Below are positions 16,669 to 23,799 of a DNA stretch of 37,506 bases, piece by piece. The notes below the pieces were generated by a model. That model was not told the DNA's origin and did not search any database. It saw only the letters and a list, made by a program, of their open reading frames with translations. The DNA lies in contig JAILIE010000015.1 of the NCBI GenBank assembly GCA_024695415.1, positions 1 through 37,506 on the forward strand. The letters are read 5' to 3'. A program made the translations under genes and the position numbers. This stretch comes from Clostridiales bacterium. GTDB lineage: Bacteria; Bacillota; Clostridia; Christensenellales; Aristaeellaceae. Each line of letters begins with the position of its first letter. The first letter of the stretch is position 1.

Positions 16669-18285
16669 ATGACGCAGCAGGAATCGCTGTTCCGGATCAA
16701 CCAGGAGGGATATGCCACGGGGCTGCCGGTGACCGCCGCGGTCCTGACCGGAGAACCGGTGATCCTGAAAAACGCTGACGGGGAAGTGGTCCGCCGCCTG
16801 GACGGCGGCCGGCCGCTTCCGGATCCGGCGTCCGGGGACGAGGTGTATCTCGCGGACCTGGGGGCGCTGGAAGCGGGAGAATATACCCTGGAGGCCGCGG
16901 GGGAAAAACGGAAGCTGGCCGTGCGCGCCCGGGCGTGGGACGCGGTGACGAACGCGCTGATCAAGGGGCTGTATTACCAGCGCTGCGGCTGCGAACTGCT
17001 GCCGGAGCACGCGGGGGTGTACGCGCATCCCGCGTGCCACACGGCGCTGGCCGCGGTATGGGAGGATCCGTCCACGATGCGGAAGGTGACGGGCGGATGG
17101 CATGACGCGGGGGACTACGGGAAATACGTGGGTCCCGGCGCGGTGACGGCCGGTCACCTGATGTACGCCTGGAAGCTGTTCGGTCCGGGATGCTCCGCGG
17201 AGCTGAATATTCCGGAATCCGGGAACGGTGTGCCGGACATCCTGAACGAAACCCGGTACGAGCTGGAGTGGATCCTGGAGATGCAGCGCCCCGACGGGAT
17301 GTTCCACCATAAGCTGACCAAGAAGCACTTTGCCGGATTCATCATGCCGCAGGACGATCTGGAAACGGAGTACCTGATGCCCGGATCCCACTGCGCCACG
17401 GCGGCGGCATGCGCGTGCCTGGCGCTGGCGTCCCGGGTGTACCGGCCCTTTGACGAAGCCTTTGCCGGACGGATGCTGTTCTCCGCGCGGCAGGCATGGG
17501 AATGGCTGGAAGAGCATCCTGATTTTGTGCCTTTCCAGAACCCGGAAGGCGTGCGGACCGGATGGTACGGGGACCGGAGCGACGCGGACGAGCGGTTCTG
17601 GGCAGCCTGTGAGCTGTACGCGGCGACACGGGAAGACGGATTCCGGGAAGCGGCGGAGAAACTGTACCGCGCCGGACAGCACCTGACCGCCTTCGGCTGG
17701 GCGGACGTGGGCGGCATGGGCGCGCTGTGCTGCCTGTTTGACCTGAAGGAAGAAGCGGGAGAGGTCCTTTACACCCGGCTGCGGGAGGATTTCCTGCGCC
17801 AGAGCGAGGAAGCCCTGAGGATGAGCCGGGAATCCGGATACGGCACGGCGCTGGCGCAGGACCGTTATATCTGGGGAAGTATCCTGCCGATTATGAGCCA
17901 CGCGATGGCGATGATCATGAACACGATGATAACCGGGCGGCAGGATATGCGGGACGCGGCGCTGATGCAGTGGAACTACGCGCTGGGGCTGAACGCGCTG
18001 GATATCTGTTTTGTGACGGGATTCGGACAGAAGAGTGTGATGCATCCGCATCACCGGCCGTCGGGTGCCGACGGGATTGAGGCGCCGGTACCGGGGCTGA
18101 TTTCCGGCGGGCCCAACCGGAGTTTTCCGTATCCTACGACGAGAGAAAAACTCGGCGAAAACACGCCTCCGGCCAGGTGCTTCCTGGACGAGACGATTTC
18201 CGCCGATACCAATGAGATTGCGATTTACTGGAATTCGCCGGCGGTGTTTACCGGCGCGTACTTCAATATGATATCTATGGGGTAA
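16669..18285 (+). CDS. Glycoside hydrolase family 9, probable cytoplasmic cellodextrinase
   Basis: A 538-residue enzyme with an N-terminal Ig-like domain (about 1-90, opening FRINQEGYATGLPV) and a GH9 (alpha/alpha)6 barrel. The catalytic aspartates are in GWHDAGDYGKYV (about residues 143-154), the HHRPS motif is present, and the acid glutamate is in DTNEIAIYWNSP near 517. No signal peptide is visible, so it probably acts inside the cell on imported cello- or related oligosaccharides. It is 22 bases after the alcohol dehydrogenase and no promoter is obvious between them, which places it in an aldehyde-responsive transcript for no clear reason. Substrate is inferred from the family only. Confidence 0.92.
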   Translation: MTQQESLFRINQEGYATGLPVTAAVLTGEPVILKNADGEVVRRLDGGRPLPDPASGDEVYLADLGALEAGEYTLEAAGEKRKLAVRARAWDAVTNALIKGLYYQRCGCELLPEHAGVYAHPACHTALAAVWEDPSTMRKVTGGWHDAGDYGKYVGPGAVTAGHLMYAWKLFGPGCSAELNIPESGNGVPDILNETRYELEWILEMQRPDGMFHHKLTKKHFAGFIMPQDDLETEYLMPGSHCATAAACACLALASRVYRPFDEAFAGRMLFSARQAWEWLEEHPDFVPFQNPEGVRTGWYGDRSDADERFWAACELYAATREDGFREAAEKLYRAGQHLTAFGWADVGGMGALCCLFDLKEEAGEVLYTRLREDFLRQSEEALRMSRESGYGTALAQDRYIWGSILPIMSHAMAMIMNTMITGRQDMRDAALMQWNYALGLNALDICFVTGFGQKSVMHPHHRPSGADGIEAPVPGLISGGPNRSFPYPTTREKLGENTPPARCFLDETISADTNEIAIYWNSPAVFTGAYFNMISMG

Positions 18286-18290
18286 CCTAA

Positions 18291-18355
18291 GGGGCTAGCC
18301 CCACGGCCTGCTTCGGGTATTGGAGCGGGCATTTTTCTTTGCAACGGGATGGATC
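18291..18355 (+). repeat. Partial copy (A) of the dispersed intergenic repeat
   Basis: Bases from GGGGC-TA-GCCCC (18291-18302) through the TGCAAC stretch align with the end of copy C (GGGGC-TG-CGCCCC, then CAGCCTGCC and GTATTG...GCAAC). The upstream hairpin of the full repeat is missing. Confidence 0.5.
18306..18340 (+). terminator. Terminator after the GH9 gene
   Basis: GCCTGCT (18306-18312) pairs with AGCGGGC (18324-18330, one wobble), followed by ATTTTTCTTT. It lies inside repeat copy A. Confidence 0.65.
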
Positions 18356-18377
18356 AGGAAGTGGGTTGAATAGGGCT

Positions 18378-18719
18378 TTAATTCAGAAGCTCCATGAGTT
18401 CGTTTTTGCGGGACTGGATTTCGGCGAGGTACGGGGTGTAGTCCGCGGGGGTCCGGGCGCGGAGGAGCTCGGTGATTTCGACGATGGGTTTGGTGAGCGG
18501 AGTCAGGGATAAGTTGCCCATGACGCCCTTGAGCGCGTGGGCAATTTCAAACGCGCGGTCCAGGTCACCGGCGTTTACGGCCTCATTCAGCCGGTCGAAG
18601 GCAGGATCACGCATCGCCTTGTCCACCAGGCGGAGGTAGAACGCCTCGTTGTTCATGCAGCGGTTCAGGGCTTCATCCACATCCGCGCCGAAGGCGCGGA
18701 GTTTTTCAATGGTCAGCAT
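18378..18719 (-). CDS. Stand-alone HPt (histidine phosphotransfer) protein
   Basis: A 113-residue all-helical protein with the HPt signature AHALKGVMGNLSL, placing the phosphate-accepting histidine at residue 61. Such proteins relay phosphoryl groups between receiver domains of hybrid kinases and response regulators. No kinase or receiver gene is in this window, so the partner is elsewhere. AGGGG lies 8 bases before the ATG, and this site falls inside repeat copy B. It may be cotranscribed with the PAP2 gene 171 bases upstream, though the repeat lies between them. Confidence 0.88.
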   Translation of the reverse strand: MLTIEKLRAFGADVDEALNRCMNNEAFYLRLVDKAMRDPAFDRLNEAVNAGDLDRAFEIAHALKGVMGNLSLTPLTKPIVEITELLRARTPADYTPYLAEIQSRKNELMELLN

Positions 18720-18727
18720 GGTTCGTT

Positions 18728-18832
18728 CCCCTGCACCCCTTCTCCATGCTGTTAGCAGGATAAGCCTGTTTCTTGTCTGGCATGGAGACGGGGATTATTC
18801 AGTGGGTGGGGGCTGCGCCCCCACAGCCTGCC
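18728..18832 (+). repeat. Full copy (B) of a dispersed structured intergenic repeat
   Basis: Shares CCCCTGCACCCCTTCTC, GAGACGGGGATTA, GGGGCTGCGCCCC and CAGCCTGCC with copy C at 35563-35664. Stem 1 is CTCCATGC/GCATGGAG (18742-18749, 18780-18787, 30-base loop). Stem 2 is GTGGGGGC/GCCCCCAC (18806-18824). The stems differ from copy C but remain paired. Confidence 0.75.
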
Positions 18833-18890
18833 CAGGTTCCGAAGAGGGCAAGCGATACCCATCAGGGACTAAGTCTGAAAAGGCATTTGA

Positions 18891-19544
18891 TTACTGAATT
18901 CTTTGGTCCAGGATGTGGACAACGGAGCGGTAGATGAGGTAGAGGCCGAGGCTCAGGAGAATGCCGCCGACGATGTCCGTCAGCCAGTGAACGCCGGAAA
19001 GCAGCCGGCCGATCACCACCACCGCGGTGAACACGATGCAGAGGACAATCGCCGCGGTCCGGAGCATGGAGGCCGGGAAGCGCCGCCGGAGCTGGAAAAC
19101 CAGGGTCGGCATGACGCTGAGCACCAGCAGGGTATGGGAGGAAGGATAGGACTCCTCCAGTTCGCCCTCCGGGCGGTAATTGATGTGCAGCTTGTTGAAC
19201 AGAAGGTAGAAGGCGATGACGACGATATAATACACGCCCAGCAGGAGGATGTCCGGATCCACCTTCTTCAGGCTTTTCCCGCGGACGAGCTGCATCGCGC
19301 CGAACACGCCGAAGGCGGCGCAGACCAGGAGCGGAATATAACCGAGATATTCGGTCGCCTTGTAGAACGACTGCCGGTAGCCCGTCAGCTCATGGAAGCG
19401 GGTGTTGAGCGCGGCGAAGCCGATGTTGGTACCGTTCTGGCCGAGGGGCTGGACATCCACGCGCAGGACCATGATCGTCCACGCGATAAAGGCCAGGATC
19501 AGGCCGAAACCCAGGATGATTCCTTTCTTCCCGGAATTTTTCAT
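18891..19544 (-). CDS. PAP2-family membrane phosphatase
   Basis: A 217-residue integral membrane protein with about six hydrophobic segments. The three PAP2 signatures are present: KLHINYRP (KxxxxxxRP form), YPSSHT (PSGH-like) and GRLLSGVHWLTD (SRxxxxxHxxxD-like, with the first Ser replaced by Gly). Enzymes of this class remove phosphate from lipids such as phosphatidate or undecaprenyl pyrophosphate on the outer face of the membrane. GGAGG lies 9 bases before the ATG and a strong promoter at 19598-19626 precedes it. The exact lipid cannot be told. Confidence 0.9.
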   Translation of the reverse strand: MKNSGKKGIILGFGLILAFIAWTIMVLRVDVQPLGQNGTNIGFAALNTRFHELTGYRQSFYKATEYLGYIPLLVCAAFGVFGAMQLVRGKSLKKVDPDILLLGVYYIVVIAFYLLFNKLHINYRPEGELEESYPSSHTLLVLSVMPTLVFQLRRRFPASMLRTAAIVLCIVFTAVVVIGRLLSGVHWLTDIVGGILLSLGLYLIYRSVVHILDQRIQ

Positions 19545-19597
19545 CAGGCAAATCCTCCGTCATGAATATCGGCGCCCCGGAGGGGACGGCCTTTGAT

Positions 19598-19626
19598 ATA
19601 ATACGGTTCCGCCCTCTTCCTGTCAA
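19598..19626 (-). promoter_or_regulatory. Sigma-A promoter for the PAP2 gene
   Basis: On the minus strand, TTGACA (19621-19626) and TATTAT (19598-19603) have a 17-bp spacer, about 50 bases before the start codon. Confidence 0.8.
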
Positions 19627-19634
19627 CCGCGGGG

Positions 19635-19912
19635 AAACAGGAAAGGCGGCCCTTTCAGGGACCGCCATCAAGATCTATATCAACTATCGGTTATCACATC
19701 CGCGCTGATGAACCCGGTATCGCGGACGGACCGCTGCGAACGCGCCGGCCATTGCCGTTCCGGGGAAGGAACCCGCTGACACCTGTCAGCCATGGAACGC
19801 CTCCGGCAGAACCCGCGCAGCTTCGGACAGAATCCCTGACATCCTTTCAGAAAATGTCCCTTCTTCGTATCGCCTCCCGTTCTATGGTCGTCTCTCTCTT
19901 CTTTGTGACATC
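19635..19912 (-). ncRNA. Candidate small transcript of about 270 bases
   Basis: The promoter at 19913-19941 points into a stretch with no clear gene. It ends at a hairpin (GGCGG+CCCT at 19645-19653 with AGGG-A-CCGCC at 19657-19666) followed on the minus strand by TTTCCTGTTTCC, a weak terminator. A 7-bp dyad GCTGACA/TGTCAGC lies at 19775-19790. A 37-codon frame on the minus strand starts near 19788 but has no good SD. It may be a small RNA, a small peptide gene or a long upstream leader of the PAP2 gene. Confidence 0.3.
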
Positions 19913-19941
19913 ATTATTACACAAAATATTTCATTTGTCAA
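19913..19941 (-). promoter_or_regulatory. Orphan minus-strand sigma-A promoter
   Basis: TTGACA (19936-19941, minus strand) and AATAAT (19913-19918) with a 17-bp spacer, in very AT-rich sequence. No protein gene starts within 360 bases downstream. Confidence 0.65.
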
Positions 19942-19987
19942 CACTTTTTTAATAAATTTGTAATATTTTTTTCGGACGGGAGGAAAC

Positions 19988-20016
19988 TTGCGAATTCGGT
20001 GCGGGTATACTAAAAT
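19988..20016 (+). promoter_or_regulatory. Sigma-A promoter for the SDR-psuKG operon
   Basis: TTGCGA (19988-19993) and TAAAAT (20011-20016) have a 17-bp spacer, followed by a leader of about 50 bases and SD GGGAGG before the ATG at 20073. Confidence 0.6.
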
Positions 20017-20072
20017 ATAAAGGTTAAAAAGGCTGAAATCAGAGGCTTCCGGGGAAGCGGGGAGGGCAGCGG

Positions 20073-20894
20073 ATGAGCACACAAAAAACGGTTTGGGTCA
20101 CCGGCGCTTCCAGCGGACTGGGCCTGCATACCGCCATGGCCCTGCGGGACGACGGATGGCGCGTGATCGCCGGGGCCCGGAGTTTCGCGGATTCTCCCCG
20201 GGAAGAGGAGGGCATGATCCGCCTGAAGCTGGACGTGACGGACGGGGAAAGCGTCCGGGAGTTCTGCCAAAAAGCCGCGGAGATCGCGGCGCCGGACGCG
20301 CTGGTCCAGTGCGCCGGCATGCTGGTGCTCGGATCCTGCGAGGAGACCTCCGTGGAGGAATTCCGCCGGGTGGTGGACACCAACTACCTGGGCATGGTGC
20401 GGATGAACCGGGAGGTCCTGCCCCGGATGCGGGCGCGGGGCGGCGGGAAGATCGTCCTGTTTTCCTCGATCAACGGGCTGATGGGCATTCCGTTCCAGAG
20501 CGCCTATACCGCCAGCAAGCACGCGATAGAGGGATACGCCGAATGCCTGGCGCTGGAGGTAAAGCCCTTCGGGATCCAGGTGATGCTGGTGGAACCCGGG
20601 GATCACCGGAGCGGCAGCGACAAATACCGGCCGCACGCCGCGGCCATGTCGGAAGACTCCCCCTACGCGAAGGAATACGCGGACACCACCGCGAAGATCC
20701 ACCACGACGAGACGAACGGATCGGACCCGGACGCGCTGGGCCGGAAGATCGCCCGGACGCTGGACCGGAAGCGGATCCCGTTCCGGAAACGGATCGCCAG
20801 CGCGGACCAGCACCTGGCGGTGTACGTCCACCGCTTTCTCGGCGCCCGGATCAATTCCGCGGTCCTGCGAAAATACTATATCAGGAATAAATAA
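20073..20894 (+). CDS. Short-chain dehydrogenase/reductase (SDR)
   Basis: A 273-residue NAD(P)-dependent oxidoreductase of the classical SDR type. The cofactor motif is VTGASSGLG near the N-terminus, the NNAG-like position reads QCAGM, and the catalytic Ser-Tyr-Lys set is in LFSSINGL and YTASK. The substrate is unknown. It is the first gene of a unit with 15-, 16- and 6-base gaps to the next three genes (phosphodiester glycosidase, psuK, psuG), so its enzyme may share their physiological setting, though no pathway link is obvious. Confidence 0.9.
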   Translation: MSTQKTVWVTGASSGLGLHTAMALRDDGWRVIAGARSFADSPREEEGMIRLKLDVTDGESVREFCQKAAEIAAPDALVQCAGMLVLGSCEETSVEEFRRVVDTNYLGMVRMNREVLPRMRARGGGKIVLFSSINGLMGIPFQSAYTASKHAIEGYAECLALEVKPFGIQVMLVEPGDHRSGSDKYRPHAAAMSEDSPYAKEYADTTAKIHHDETNGSDPDALGRKIARTLDRKRIPFRKRIASADQHLAVYVHRFLGARINSAVLRKYYIRNK

Positions 20895-20909
20895 ACACCG
20901 GAGGTTCCC

Positions 20910-21920
20910 ATGAAACATCCATTCCGCCTGTTCATCCTGCTGTCCCTGCTCCTGTCCCTCCTGTTCTCCGCGGCCGCGGCGGACACGGAAAAGGACGGCT
21001 TTCATTTTGACGACAACGGGTTCCTGACCGGGGACGACAATCCCGCGGACGAGTACATCCTGGAGAACGAGGAGAAGGGCATCTGGCAGTACGCGTCCAG
21101 GGACCTGGCCATCACCGTGACCCGTACCCGGGAAAAGGGGAAGAACAAAAAGATCCTGGAATACTGTATCGCGGAGATCCGTTGCACGGAGAATTCCCGC
21201 ATGGGTTCCATTATGACGGAGCCCTATTCCCGCTACGGTTCCACGCCGACCCCCGGGGTACGGCAGGAAGTGCCCACCACCCTGATCGCGCAGAATCCGT
21301 CCATCCTGGCGGTATCCGACGATATGTACGGCCTGCGGCTCAGCCCCGTCAGCCGGACCCAAACGAAGTACGATTACCACGGCGTGATCATCCGGAACGG
21401 GGAGGTCCTGGCCACCAAGACGCGCAAGAGCCCGGAGGAAGGAAAGAAGGACAAGCGCCCCTGGCCGAACCTGGACACGATCGCCGTTTACCAGGACGGC
21501 AGCATGAAGACATTCGTCAGCGGTGACAAAACGGCGGAGGAATACCTGGCGGACGGCGCGGTGGACGTGCTGGCCTTCGGGCCCTGGCTGATTTCGGGCG
21601 GCGAGATGAACCCCGCCCTGCAGAACAAGAACTATTATCCCGCCTCCGAGCCGCGGGTCGCCATCGGCATGGCGGAGCCTTACCATTACATCATTATCGC
21701 TGCCGCCGGCCGCCCGAAGGAAAAATATACCGGCGTGAAGCTGCTCTGGCTGGCGGAAAAACTGCAGGAGTACGGGTGCACGGAAGCGCTGAACCTGGAC
21801 GGCGGCGCCACGGTTGTCATGGCTTTCAACAACAAGGTGATCCTGCAGGGCGAATACTCCAAAAAGGCCCGGAATGTCGGCAGCATGATCGCGTTCGGGA
21901 TCCGGGAGGATCCGGAATAA
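20910..21920 (+). CDS. Secreted phosphodiester glycosidase family protein (NAGPA domain)
   Basis: A 336-residue exported protein. A signal peptide covers about residues 1-24 (LFILLSLLLSLLFSAAAA). The C-terminal half matches the NAGPA/DUF2233 domain, with RVAIGMAEPYHYIIIAA, then LAEKLQEYGCTEALNLDGGAT, the usual NLDGGGS site here reading NLDGGAT. Relatives remove GlcNAc or similar sugars linked by phosphodiester bonds, for example from wall polymers or exopolysaccharide. It lies between an SDR and psuK in the same transcript, but it works outside the cell, so a direct role in pseudouridine breakdown is unlikely. Confidence 0.87.
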   Translation: MKHPFRLFILLSLLLSLLFSAAAADTEKDGFHFDDNGFLTGDDNPADEYILENEEKGIWQYASRDLAITVTRTREKGKNKKILEYCIAEIRCTENSRMGSIMTEPYSRYGSTPTPGVRQEVPTTLIAQNPSILAVSDDMYGLRLSPVSRTQTKYDYHGVIIRNGEVLATKTRKSPEEGKKDKRPWPNLDTIAVYQDGSMKTFVSGDKTAEEYLADGAVDVLAFGPWLISGGEMNPALQNKNYYPASEPRVAIGMAEPYHYIIIAAAGRPKEKYTGVKLLWLAEKLQEYGCTEALNLDGGATVVMAFNNKVILQGEYSKKARNVGSMIAFGIREDPE

Positions 21921-21936
21921 TCCGGAGGAGAAGAAC

Positions 21937-22875
21937 ATGGCAATCTGGGATCGGTACGTCGCCGTGGTCGGCGGCGTGAACATGGATATCGGCGGCCAGT
22001 CCTTCGCGAAGCTGGTGGCCGGGGATTCCAACCCGGGAACGGTCTGCGTCAGTTTGGGCGGGGTCGGGCGGAACATCGCGCACAACCTGCGGCTGCTCGG
22101 CACGGACGTCCGCTTCCTGACGGCGTTCGGGGACGATGTTTACGCGCAGCGCATTGAGGCGTCCTGCGCGGAGCTGGGCATCGACATCAGCCGCGCCCTG
22201 AAGGTTCCGGGGGAGGCGACCCCGACCTACCTGTACCTGAACGACAGCGACGGGGACATGGCGCTGGCGGTGTCGGACATGGAGATCTGCGAACGGATCA
22301 CGCCAAAGTACCTGGAGGCGAACCTCGATATCCTGAACGGCGCGCGGGCGGTGGTGGCGGACGCCAACATTCCGGAGGCATCCGCCGCGTACCTGGCGGA
22401 GCACTGCAGGGCGCCGGTTTTCGCGGACCCGGTATCCACCCGGAAAGCGGCGAAGCTGAAGCCCGTCCTTGGGAAAATCCATACGCTCAAGCCCAACCGG
22501 ATGGAGGCGGAGCTGCTCTCCGGCATCCGGATCACGGACGGGGAAAGCCTCCGGAAAGCGGCCCGGGCGCTGCTGGACACCGGCCTGAAACAGGTGTTCA
22601 TTTCCCTGGGGAAGGACGGACTGTACGCCGCGGGACAGGAGGGGGAACGGATACAGCCCTGCTGCCCCGCCCGGGTCCGGAACACCACCGGCGCGGGAGA
22701 CGCGTTCATGGCCGCCCTGGTCTGGGCATGGATGGAAGGAAAGGACCTGGCGGATACCTGCCGGGCCGCGGCTGCCGCGGCGGCTGTCGCGACGGAGAGC
22801 GCAGAGACGATTAACCCGGCGATGAGCGCCGGGGCTGTGGCCGAACGGATGGCCCGCATGAAAGAAAAGGAGTAA
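21937..22875 (+). CDS. psuK: PfkB-family kinase, probable pseudouridine kinase
   Basis: A 312-residue ribokinase-type sugar kinase. Seen: N-terminal GGVNMDIGG and GGVGRNIAHNL (substrate side), FADPVSTRKAAKL, LKPNRMEAELL, and the catalytic/anion-hole motif NTTGAGDAFMAALV, where Asp acts as base. The pseudouridine assignment rests mainly on psuG starting 6 bases downstream; in known pathways the kinase makes pseudouridine 5'-phosphate and PsuG splits it to uracil and ribose 5-phosphate. Other nucleosides or sugars are possible from sequence alone. Confidence 0.88.
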   Translation: MAIWDRYVAVVGGVNMDIGGQSFAKLVAGDSNPGTVCVSLGGVGRNIAHNLRLLGTDVRFLTAFGDDVYAQRIEASCAELGIDISRALKVPGEATPTYLYLNDSDGDMALAVSDMEICERITPKYLEANLDILNGARAVVADANIPEASAAYLAEHCRAPVFADPVSTRKAAKLKPVLGKIHTLKPNRMEAELLSGIRITDGESLRKAARALLDTGLKQVFISLGKDGLYAAGQEGERIQPCCPARVRNTTGAGDAFMAALVWAWMEGKDLADTCRAAAAAAAVATESAETINPAMSAGAVAERMARMKEKE

Positions 22876-22881
22876 AGAGAC

Positions 22882-23799
22882 ATGAACAGATACTTGGATA
22901 TCAAACCGGAAGTAGCGGAAGCGATTGCGGCCAACCGGCCGGTGGTGGCCCTGGAATCCACGATCATCTCGCATGGTATGCCCTATCCCCAGAACGTCGA
23001 AACGGCGCTGGCGGTGGAGAAGATTATCCGGGACTGCGGCGCGGTGCCCGCGACGATCGCCGTAATCGGCGGGCGGCTGAAAGCCGGCCTGACGCCGGAG
23101 GAAATTGAGTACTTCGGAAAGAAGGGGCAGGCGATCGCCAAGGCCTCCCGGCGGGACCTGGCGGTCCTGTGCGCCCGGGGGGAGGACGGCGCGACCACGG
23201 TGACCACGACCATGATCATCGCGCATATGGCCGGGATCCATGTATTCGCCACCGGCGGTGTCGGCGGCGTCCACCGCGGCGCGGAGACGACCATGGACAT
23301 TTCCGCCGACCTGGAGGAGCTGGCGTCCACGCCGGTGATGGTGGTCTGCGCGGGCTGCAAGTCCATCCTGGACCTGGGGCTGACGCTGGAATACCTGGAA
23401 ACCCACGGCGTTCCCGTAATCGGCTACGGCACGGAAATCCTGCCGGCCTTCTATACCCGGGAATCGGAATTCCGGGTGGATTACCGGATGGACGCGCCGG
23501 AGGAGATCGCGCGGGCTTTCCGCGTCAAGAACGAGATGGGGCTCCGGGGCGGCATGCTGGTGACCAATCCGATCCCGCAGGAGTATTCCATGGACGCCGC
23601 CGTGATCAACAAGGCGATTGACCAGGCGGTGGAAGAGGCAAAGGAAAAGGGCATCCACGGCAAGGCCGCGACGCCCTTCCTGCTGGCCAGGATCAAGGAC
23701 CTGACCGGCGGGGATTCGCTGGACTCCAATATCCAGCTGGTGTTCAACAACGCCCGGCTGGCCGCCGGGATCGCGAAAGCTTACTGCGCGGAAGGCTGA
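22882..23799 (+). CDS. psuG: Pseudouridine-5'-phosphate glycosidase
   Basis: A 305-residue enzyme that reversibly cleaves the C-C bond of pseudouridine 5'-phosphate. Strong family signatures: VALESTIISHGMPYPQN at the start, PATIAVIGGRLKAGL, ATTVTTTMIIAHMAGI, VFATGGVGGVHRG and VTNPIPQEYSMD. It is the last gene of the SDR operon. Its 3' end overlaps the convergent phosphodiesterase gene by 19 bases, and no hairpin separates them. It probably lets the cell recover ribose phosphate and uracil from RNA breakdown. Confidence 0.96.
   Translation: MNRYLDIKPEVAEAIAANRPVVALESTIISHGMPYPQNVETALAVEKIIRDCGAVPATIAVIGGRLKAGLTPEEIEYFGKKGQAIAKASRRDLAVLCARGEDGATTVTTTMIIAHMAGIHVFATGGVGGVHRGAETTMDISADLEELASTPVMVVCAGCKSILDLGLTLEYLETHGVPVIGYGTEILPAFYTRESEFRVDYRMDAPEEIARAFRVKNEMGLRGGMLVTNPIPQEYSMDAAVINKAIDQAVEEAKEKGIHGKAATPFLLARIKDLTGGDSLDSNIQLVFNNARLAAGIAKAYCAEG

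Larger units (their letters stand above)
19545..20072. other. 528-base region without a confident protein gene
   Basis: Holds the PAP2 promoter, the candidate small transcript with its own promoter, an AT-rich block (about 19910-19975), and the promoter of the SDR operon at 19988-20016. I found no supported protein gene. Confidence 0.6.

Noticed and set aside
20010..22103. A 697-codon minus-strand open frame
   Set aside because: It is opposite SDR and glycosidase genes, which have clear motifs and SD sites.
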